A stretch of DNA of 5,717 nucleotides, taken from Erysipelotrichaceae bacterium. Lineage in GTDB: Bacteria; Bacillota_I; Bacilli_A; Erysipelotrichales; Erysipelotrichaceae. The stretch lies in assembly GCA_017561615.1 (NCBI GenBank), contig JAFZBT010000051.1, positions 1 to 5,717 of the forward strand. The letters are read 5' to 3'. Positions 1-4,728 of this stretch are shown in pieces. Below the pieces are notes generated by a model. The model saw only the letters and a program-made list of their open reading frames with translations, made no database searches and was not told where the DNA came from. Both the position numbers and the translations under genes were made by a program. Numbering within the stretch: position 1 is the first letter of the stretch; every line of letters starts with the position of its first letter.

Positions 1-1
1 C

Positions 2-457
2 CAGCCCAATTCGTTTTTCTACGGGCCCTTCCAGTTCTATGACTTCACGGGCTTCAATCAGCGTAATCAGCAGTCCTACAGCGACCTGGACGTGGCGATG
101 AACTACGTCAATAACGGCCAGTTCCAGCAGGCTCTCAACGTTCTTAACGGCATTGCCGTGCATGATGCCCGCTGGTACTGCCTCAGCGCTCTGGCCAACT
201 ATGGCCTGGGCAACCGCACCATCGCTCTTGAACACATTGAAAGAGCCTGCAGCTACGAGCCTTCCAACTCGCAATACCAGCAGATCCGCAACGTCATCAA
301 AAACGGCCGGAGTACCTACCGCGCCAGAAGTTCGCAGTTCACCAGACCCTTCAGCCGCAATTCCACCTGCTTCAGGGGCCTGATCATCTGGTTTCTGCTG
401 TCGCTGTGTTCCGGCGGCTCCATCAGCTGCTGGCCCTGGATCTGCTGCTACCTGTAA
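2..457 (+). CDS. J-domain-type cochaperone, C-terminal TPR part (5' partial)
   Basis: The reading frame is open from the left edge to TAA at 455-457, giving 151 visible residues; the start and any J domain lie outside the window. Visible residues about 28-100 form two helical repeats of TPR type: an AMNYVNNGQFQQAL segment, then WYCLSALANYGLGN, and a second helix pair ending in YEPSNSQYQQIRNVI. This arrangement (helix with repeated Gln/Ala, WY-LSA-AN-GLGN, EP-N--Y) matches the C-terminal half of the small Bacillota J-domain proteins, where an N-terminal DnaJ domain is joined to a TPR pair; that identification is from family memory. After a basic linker the tail is hydrophobic and cysteine-rich (Cys at visible residues 123, 136, 143, 148, 149, with a GLIIWFLLSL stretch), so it may touch the membrane or bind a metal. 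It is followed 12 nt later by the zinc-ribbon gene, a pairing I recall as recurrent in Bacillota. DnaK involvement is inferred, since the HPD motif is not visible. Confidence 0.75.
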   Translation, partial: QPNSFFYGPFQFYDFTGFNQRNQQSYSDLDVAMNYVNNGQFQQALNVLNGIAVHDARWYCLSALANYGLGNRTIALEHIERACSYEPSNSQYQQIRNVIKNGRSTYRARSSQFTRPFSRNSTCFRGLIIWFLLSLCSGGSISCWPWICCYL

Positions 458-469
458 GGAGGGATATGC

Positions 470-910
470 ATGAATAACCTACGCAATAAACTCTATCAGC
501 TGCGTTACCGCATGAACGGAAAGTTCCAGCACTTCATGATCGGTCGCTATGGCCGTCCTGATGAACTGTACCGTTTTCTGACCATGTTCAACCTGGCCCT
601 CATCGTCCTCTCCTTCTTCATCCGTAGCCGCATCTTCTCATTGCTGGTCTGGATTCCGATCATCTACAACAGCTTCCGGCTGTTTTCCAGGAACATCCAG
701 GCCCGCTATGATGAGAATGCCCGCTTCGTAAACATGCAGAAGAATTTCCGCAATCTCTTCTCCATTACCGTCAGGCGGTTCAGGGAAAGAAAGGATTACC
801 GCTTCCGGACCTGTCCGCAGTGCAAGAAGGTGCTGCGGCTGCCCAACAAAAAAGGCAGACACAATGTCATCTGCCCCAACTGTCATAAAGAGTTTGAAGT
901 AAAGATCTAA
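470..910 (+). CDS. Small membrane protein with C-terminal zinc ribbon
   Basis: This is a complete 146-residue protein. ATG at 470 is preceded by an excellent SD (AAGGAGG, 456-462) that overlaps the upstream stop. In order it has a basic N-terminus with a GRYG motif (residues 25-28), a hydrophobic block at about 35-51 (LYRFLTMFNLALIVLSFF), a short IRSR turn, a second hydrophobic block at about 55-70, then SRNIQARYDEN and a strongly basic region (VRRFRERKDYRFR). It ends in a four-cysteine zinc ribbon, CPQC at 115-118 and CPNC at 135-138, separated by a basic LRLPNKKGR loop. This fits a conserved but uncharacterised Bacillota family with two membrane helices and a cytoplasmic zinc ribbon, often encoded beside the J-domain/TPR gene. 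The positive-inside rule puts both termini in the cytoplasm. The zinc ribbon may present substrates or RNA to the neighbouring cochaperone; that role is speculative. It is the last gene before a terminator. Confidence 0.85.
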   Translation: MNNLRNKLYQLRYRMNGKFQHFMIGRYGRPDELYRFLTMFNLALIVLSFFIRSRIFSLLVWIPIIYNSFRLFSRNIQARYDENARFVNMQKNFRNLFSITVRRFRERKDYRFRTCPQCKKVLRLPNKKGRHNVICPNCHKEFEVKI

Positions 911-937
911 AACAGCATCATCATGATGCTGTTTTCT
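909..937. terminator. Bidirectional intrinsic terminator between convergent genes
   Basis: A 12-bp perfect stem (AAAACAGCATCA at 909-920, TGATGCTGTTTT at 924-935) encloses a TCA loop. On the + strand it runs into a T-rich tract (TTTTCTTTCT, 932-941). On the - strand the stem also ends in TTTT. It lies in the 29-nt gap between the zinc-ribbon stop (908-910) and the murC stop (940-942), so it can end both convergent transcripts. The U-tract is better for the + strand. Confidence 0.9.
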
Positions 938-939
938 TT

Positions 940-2304
940 CTAATGATTCCCGCTGATCATCCGGCAGACCTTATAGATGTCGCCGCATCCCATGGTGATG
1001 ACCAGATCACCTTTGCCGTAATGCTCAAGCAGATACTTCTCGATGGTTTCAAAGTCGGGAAGCAGCACGGCATTGTCCAGTAAGGCCAGCAGGTCTTCGG
1101 AATAGATGTTGAAGGTATTAACTTCCCTTGATCCCATGATCGGGGTCAGGATGACCTCATCAGCCACGCTCAGGGCGTCCGCGAAGTCGTTCAGCAGCAT
1201 CTTCGTCCGGGAATAGGTGAAGGGCTGGAAAACGCAGATTACCCGGTCATAGTCCAGTTCCTTGGCCGCCTGCAGGGTGGCCTTTATTTCGGTCGGGTGA
1301 TGGCCGTAGTCATCCGCCAGCATGAAACCGTAATCGCCGATAAATTCAAAGCGGCGGGCGGCACCGTGGAAATCGCTGATTGAGCTGACGATTCCCTCAA
1401 TGGGTACGCCCTGGTTATGGCAGACTGCGAAGGCGGCCAGACCGTTGTAGGCGTTGTGCTTTCCCGGAATGCTCATCCTGACTTCCGCGAGTTTTTCATC
1501 ATGGAAGTAAACATCATATTCATAGCCGAACTTACCGGGCTTCAGATTTTCGAAGCGGTAGTCGTCGTCCGGATTATGACCGAAGGTGATGACCTGGCCG
1601 TCAATGCCCTGCACTGCGGTCATGCTTCTTTCGTCGTCGCCGTTGACGAAGACGACCTTGGCCTTTGACACGAATTTATGGAAGGAGTATACCATGTTGT
1701 CCATGGTCTTGAAGTAATCCAGATGGTCGTTGTCGATGTTCAGCAGCACGGCCACGTCCTCGGAAAGCTGCAGAAAGGTATCGACGAATTCACAGGATTC
1801 CACGACCATCGTCTCGGAATCACCGACCACGCCGTAATGATCGACCAGCGGCAGCTTGCCGCCGATGACGGCATTGGGTTTGAAATCGTTCTGGATCAGG
1901 ATCTGGGTTATCAGCGAAGTGGTCGTCGTCTTGCCGTGGGTACCGCAGACGCCGATGACATTGTCAAACATCCGGGTCAAGGCGCCCAGGGCATGGCTTC
2001 TTTCCATGGTTGGGATGCCCTTTTCCTGAGCAGCAACCAGTTCCACATTATCCTTGAAGATGGCAGCGGAATAGATGATCAGATCAGCGCCCTCAACGTT
2101 GGCGGCGTCATGTCCCAGATGGACCGTCGCAAAACGCCTGACCTTCTTCAGGGGGTCAGACTCGTTGTTGTCGGAGCCGGTGATGATGTAGCCCTTGCTG
2201 TGGAGGATCTCCGCCAGCGGGCACATGCCGGAACCGCCGATGCCGATCATGTGAATATGCTTCGCATTTTTCAGAATGCTGTCTTCTTCTCTGTATTCCT
2301 TCAT
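940..2304 (-). CDS. murC: UDP-N-acetylmuramate--L-alanine ligase
   Basis: MurC is the cytoplasmic ATP-dependent ligase that adds L-alanine to UDP-MurNAc, the first step of the peptidoglycan stem peptide. The protein has 454 residues, normal for the family. The N-terminal UDP-binding domain has GIGGSGM at 21-27. The central ATPase domain has the P-loop GTHGKTTTT at 121-129, ESCEF at 169-173 and NIDNDHLDYF at 189-198. The C-terminal domain has GKHN at 281-284, RRFE at 317-320, DDYGHHPTEI at 331-340, FQPFTYSRT at 359-367 and MGCGDI at 438-443. The start is bounded by an in-frame TAG (2320-2322) upstream, and no other ATG precedes GIGGSGM except one inside the first beta strand. The SD is poor (AGAAAGAAG, against strong SDs for its neighbours), and a palindrome lies 25 nt upstream. 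It is the last gene of the trmB operon. The C in MGCGDI, usually A, is a minor variation. Confidence 0.97.
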   Translation of the reverse strand: MKEYREEDSILKNAKHIHMIGIGGSGMCPLAEILHSKGYIITGSDNNESDPLKKVRRFATVHLGHDAANVEGADLIIYSAAIFKDNVELVAAQEKGIPTMERSHALGALTRMFDNVIGVCGTHGKTTTTSLITQILIQNDFKPNAVIGGKLPLVDHYGVVGDSETMVVESCEFVDTFLQLSEDVAVLLNIDNDHLDYFKTMDNMVYSFHKFVSKAKVVFVNGDDERSMTAVQGIDGQVITFGHNPDDDYRFENLKPGKFGYEYDVYFHDEKLAEVRMSIPGKHNAYNGLAAFAVCHNQGVPIEGIVSSISDFHGAARRFEFIGDYGFMLADDYGHHPTEIKATLQAAKELDYDRVICVFQPFTYSRTKMLLNDFADALSVADEVILTPIMGSREVNTFNIYSEDLLALLDNAVLLPDFETIEKYLLEHYGKGDLVITMGCGDIYKVCRMISGNH

Positions 2305-2329
2305 ATGTCGTGCTTCTTTCTATGACAGA

Positions 2330-2353
2330 TGAAAGTCACCGCGGTGACTTTCA
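2330..2353 (-). promoter_or_regulatory. Perfect 24-nt palindrome in the murC leader
   Basis: The 24 bases are a perfect palindrome, with 12-nt arms TGAAAGTCACCG and its reverse complement. On the - strand it would fold as a stem of about 10 bp with a CGCG loop. It starts at the stop codon of the upstream gene (TGA, 2351-2353) and ends 25 nt before the murC ATG. No U-tract follows (next bases TCTGTCATAG), so it is a poor intrinsic terminator. It could be a transcript-stabilising or processing hairpin, an attenuator part, or a dimeric protein binding site. The structure is certain and the role is unknown. Confidence 0.6.
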
Positions 2354-3139
2354 GAATAAGCGCAGGTTCTCGTAACCCTCTTCACTTTCATCGCTCGCCG
2401 GCTCAATGACCGGATCATCGGAAACGATCGGAGCGCTCGGCTGGCTTACGTGTTCCACCTTGCGGGCAACGAACTGTTCGACCGGCCTGGCCTTGACCGG
2501 TTCAGAGGGCTGGGGGACCACCGGGATGTTCTGAACGCTGACGGTATTGTACTGGGCGTCCATGACCGGCTGCTCTTCCTCAGCGCTGTGCGGTTCGATC
2601 TTCTCGATGAAATCGGTCGTGGTCAGACGGGCGATGTCCTCGCTCACCTCATCATCAGGCTGACCGGCGGGCACATAGCGGCCGTTGATCGGCGAGAAGA
2701 TGGTGCCGATGACGCTTTCGCTCTTTTCTTCCTCATCGTACTGAACCATCGGTGAGGTGCTGTAGCGCTGAGTGGAGTTTTCGCTGCCACCGAAGATCGG
2801 CGAAATGACGCTGCGGGGGACGTAGACGCTTTCCTTCTGCCTGATCGGTTCGACCGGGCTGACAGGCGGCTGAACGGCCTGCGGCTGGGCAGGCTTCTTT
2901 TCACTGCTTCCGACGTTGACAAAGGCGGTCGGTTCACTGGGTCTGACCGGTTTCTCCGCAACAGCCGGCGCCGGCTTTGCCTCAGCGGCTTCGATCTTCT
3001 TTTCCATCACTTCGATCTGCTGGGCAGACTTCCTGACTTCCTTTCTGACTTCTTCGACCTTGCTTTCCTCTTCAACGTCCTCAGTCAGGAAATCAATTAC
3101 CTTGTCCACCGTTGTCCTGATCTTCTCCAGTACCTTCAT
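2351..3139 (-). CDS. Unrecognised coiled-coil/disordered protein with SPIFG-type motifs, before murC
   Basis: This 262-residue protein starts at the ATG at 3139, chosen because AGGAGG (3152-3157) lies 12 nt upstream. An in-frame longer ORF up to 3307 would overlap the lipoprotein by 215 nt without a comparable SD. An amphipathic N-terminus (residues 1-19, MKVLEKIRTTVDKVIDFLT) is followed by a charged coiled coil at about 20-55 (EEESKVEEVRKEVRKSAQ...). The rest is Pro/Glu/Val-rich and likely disordered. It carries two related short motifs, VPRSVISPIFGG (107-118) and VIGTIFSPINGRY (143-155), which suggest repeated linear docking motifs. There is no signal peptide, membrane helix or catalytic domain. 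A similar SPIYG-type motif occurs, as I recall, in the N-terminal linker of the Bacillus DNA translocase SftA, which is also encoded just upstream of murC; this protein has no FtsK motor. A scaffold or division-associated role is inference. It may be translationally coupled to the lipoprotein. Confidence 0.85.
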   Translation of the reverse strand: MKVLEKIRTTVDKVIDFLTEDVEEESKVEEVRKEVRKSAQQIEVMEKKIEAAEAKPAPAVAEKPVRPSEPTAFVNVGSSEKKPAQPQAVQPPVSPVEPIRQKESVYVPRSVISPIFGGSENSTQRYSTSPMVQYDEEEKSESVIGTIFSPINGRYVPAGQPDDEVSEDIARLTTTDFIEKIEPHSAEEEQPVMDAQYNTVSVQNIPVVPQPSEPVKARPVEQFVARKVEHVSQPSAPIVSDDPVIEPASDESEEGYENLRLF

Positions 3140-3929
3140 CGTCGGTTTCTTCCTCCTGATATTCGTCATCGTCCGTATAATCTTCTTCATGAGTTCCGTC
3201 ACCATTATCTTCATCCACGACGGGATCGATGATGATGAAGGAAGTGTCGTCCTTCCAGCTGTCGATGTAGTCAATGACATAGCCGGTAGCCGGCAGAACG
3301 TCTTCAAACAGCGTGATGATGCTGTCGCCGGTCGAAATCAGTGATTCCGAACCGTAATCCAGAATGATCCTGGTCGTATCGGCCTGACAGCTTCTTAACA
3401 GTATCAGCATGTCATACAGCGTATCGGCGCAGCTGCCCTTGCTGACCTGGGAAACGAACATGAATTCGCTGCTCTGCACATAGATCAGATACTCCTTGGC
3501 CTGGTTCATGGCAGCTATCTGAATGTGGAAGGGGATCGTCACATGCGAGGAATTGACGTACTCGCCGGTTTTCTCGTATATCGGGTCACTGACATCGACG
3601 ATCTTGCGGACCGTCCTGGGATTGGTGTTGCCCGAAATCTGGTTGGAGACGATGCTTTCCACGTCCAGCGCCAGCGTTGACATGTTGCCGTTGATGTTGA
3701 ACTGATTATAGATGGCGTCATTGACGACCTTGCCGATGTCGTTGTTGCGGTAATAGGAATAGTAGGTCTTGACACAGTTGTTCATGTCGCTTTCGGGAAT
3801 CGCGGCGCCGATGGCCTGGGCGACAGCCTGATCAAGTTCATGAGTAAAATCCTGCGTGCCCGTAGCAGCGCAGCCGGCCAGCATTATGATGCTCAGCAGG
3901 AAAAGCAGATACTTCCTGAATCTCTTCAT
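3093..3929 (-). CDS. Unrecognised lipoprotein with acidic C-terminal tail
   Basis: This is a 278-residue protein with a clear type II signal peptide: basic MKRFRKY, a hydrophobic core LLFLLSIIM, and lipobox LAGC with Cys20 as the lipidated residue. It should therefore be anchored on the outer face of the membrane. The mature part to about residue 235 looks folded, mixed alpha/beta, with three further cysteines (52, 167, 181) and aromatic stretches such as TYYSYYRNNDIGKVV. I recognise no family. Residues about 237-276 are a strongly acidic Asp/Glu/Gly tail, probably disordered, which could bind cations or basic partners. The start is supported by GGGAGG (3941-3946) inside the end of trmB; the trmB TAA is directly followed by this ATG. 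The last 47 nt overlap the start of the next gene. Co-transcription with murC suggests an envelope role, but nothing in the sequence shows it. Confidence 0.9.
   Translation of the reverse strand: MKRFRKYLLFLLSIIMLAGCAATGTQDFTHELDQAVAQAIGAAIPESDMNNCVKTYYSYYRNNDIGKVVNDAIYNQFNINGNMSTLALDVESIVSNQISGNTNPRTVRKIVDVSDPIYEKTGEYVNSSHVTIPFHIQIAAMNQAKEYLIYVQSSEFMFVSQVSKGSCADTLYDMLILLRSCQADTTRIILDYGSESLISTGDSIITLFEDVLPATGYVIDYIDSWKDDTSFIIIDPVVDEDNGDGTHEEDYTDDDEYQEEETDDEGTGEDQDNGGQGN
3152..3157 (-). promoter_or_regulatory. SD that fixes the start of the SPIFG protein
   Basis: On the - strand this is AGGAGG followed by AAGAAACCGACG and ATG at 3139, a spacing of 12 nt. It lies inside the lipoprotein gene, where the same bases encode part of the acidic tail (QEEET). 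It favours the 262-residue product over the longer open frame. Confidence 0.75.
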
Positions 3930-4565
3930 TTACTTGACGACCTCCCAGACAGCCCGGTAGATGGGCTGGTTAAGTGCGATGAAGTTACTCTCATATTCGG
4001 TGATGGCATCTTCATCGTGAGTATTCTCGCGGTAATTTACATAGGCTTCCACCAGTTTCCAGCTGCCCTGGGCGAAGCTGATCAGGCTGAATTCGAACAG
4101 CCTGGCGTTGTCGGTCTTCATGACGATCCGGCCGCCGGGCATCAGAATGCCGGCGTAATCGTCCAGAAAGGAACCGTAGGTGAGCCTTCTTTTGGTGTGG
4201 TGCTTCTTAGGCCAGGGATCGGAGAAGTTCAGATGGATCCTCTCCACCTCGCCCTGAGCGAACCACTGGCTGATGTTGGCGGCGTCGCCGACGATGAACT
4301 TCATGTTGGCTGCCGTGCGGTCAATGCTCTTCTTCAGGGCGATGCCGGCGGCGTCGATGTTCTTTTCTACGGCGATCCAGAGCTCGTCAGGGTACATGTG
4401 TCCCATGTTGATCCAGTAATCGCCCTTGCCGGCGCCGATCTCCACGATGACGTGGTCATAGCCCAGCTGTTTCCAGCTGCCCTTCAGCTTTTCCGGTTCG
4501 GCGATCACGCAGTCATCACGCGACAGTATCATGTCCTTAGCCCATGGCTTCTTGCGCATTCTCAT
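3930..4565 (-). CDS. trmB: tRNA (guanine-N7-)-methyltransferase
   Basis: TrmB uses S-adenosylmethionine to form m7G at position 46 in the variable loop of tRNA, in the cytoplasm. The protein has 211 residues, the usual bacterial length. It begins with MRMRKKPWA, close to the family start MRLRNKPWA. The SAM-binding loop is VEIGAGKGDY (41-50), followed by the acidic strand end AVEKN (65-69). GDAANI (93-98) follows. The signature NFSDPWPKKHHTKRR (113-127) carries the catalytic/tRNA-binding Asp116. Then come KTDN (150-153), LFEFSL (156-161) and the TEYE motif (189-192). ATG at 4565 is preceded by AGGTGA (4572-4577), 6 nt away; the second ATG two codons later is a less likely start. It is the first gene of a - strand operon, with the next gene directly abutting it. 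Confidence 0.97.
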   Translation of the reverse strand: MRMRKKPWAKDMILSRDDCVIAEPEKLKGSWKQLGYDHVIVEIGAGKGDYWINMGHMYPDELWIAVEKNIDAAGIALKKSIDRTAANMKFIVGDAANISQWFAQGEVERIHLNFSDPWPKKHHTKRRLTYGSFLDDYAGILMPGGRIVMKTDNARLFEFSLISFAQGSWKLVEAYVNYRENTHDEDAITEYESNFIALNQPIYRAVWEVVK

Positions 4566-4582
4566 CAGATTTCACCTATCAT

Positions 4583-4611
4583 ATTCTATCACTTCATCAT
4601 TGAAATAACAA
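4583..4611 (-). promoter_or_regulatory. Candidate sigma-A promoter for the trmB-murC operon
   Basis: On the - strand, TTGTTA (4606-4611) and TAGAAT (4583-4588) are separated by exactly 17 bp. They match TTGACA at 4 of 6 positions and TATAAT at 5 of 6. Transcription would start near 4576, which falls in or beside the trmB SD (4572-4577). The leader would be unusually short, so the real start could instead lie upstream. Confidence 0.5.
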
Positions 4612-4647
4612 CCTGACGGACTCACCGGCCGGCTGATGAACCGGGAA

Positions 4648-4663
4648 CATAAATGCCTTTATG
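4648..4663. promoter_or_regulatory. Small dyad in the trmB/aspA divergent region
   Basis: CATAAA (4648-4653) and TTTATG (4658-4663) form a perfect 6-bp inverted repeat around TGCC. It lies just upstream of the putative aspA -35 region in the 163-bp divergent intergenic segment. A regulator binding site is possible, but a 6-bp dyad can arise by chance. Confidence 0.3.
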
Positions 4664-4665
4664 GC

Positions 4666-4694
4666 TAACCAAATCCGGGATAATAACATATAAT
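4666..4694 (+). promoter_or_regulatory. Candidate aspA promoter
   Basis: A consensus TATAAT lies at 4689-4694, in an AT-rich stretch that stands out from its surroundings, 34 nt before the aspA ATG. The -35 is weak: TAACCA at 4666-4671 with 17-bp spacing matches 3 of 6, so the promoter may need an activator. A small AAGAC/GTCTT hairpin (4700-4713) lies in the leader, before the SD. Confidence 0.5.
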
Positions 4695-4728
4695 ATATTA
4701 AGACTCATGTCTTTGAGGGGGTTTTAAT

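Noticed and set aside
940..2304. Mpl-type murein peptide ligase instead of MurC
   Set aside because: The overall length, GTHGKTTTT, ESCEF, HLDYF and DDYGHHPTEI motifs and the Gram-positive context fit MurC; Mpl is mainly a Gram-negative recycling enzyme.
1678..2325. Open frame antisense to murC (215 codons, + strand)
   Set aside because: It is a shadow of the murC codon pattern; there is no recognisable domain, and murC is unambiguous on the other strand.
2330..2353. Reading the palindrome as an intrinsic terminator before murC
   Set aside because: No U-tract follows on either strand, and termination here would cut off murC, which has no visible promoter of its own.
2351..3307. Longer start for the SPIFG protein at 3307
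   Set aside because: The extra 56 residues would overlap 215 nt of the lipoprotein gene, are low-complexity and Thr/Ser/Ile-rich, and an ideal SD (3152-3157) sits before the internal ATG at 3139.
3840..4616. Open frame antisense to trmB and the lipoprotein start (258 codons, + strand)
   Set aside because: It is longer than trmB itself but has no family signature; it runs through trmB and the promoter region, and the GC-rich third positions of trmB explain the lack of stops.
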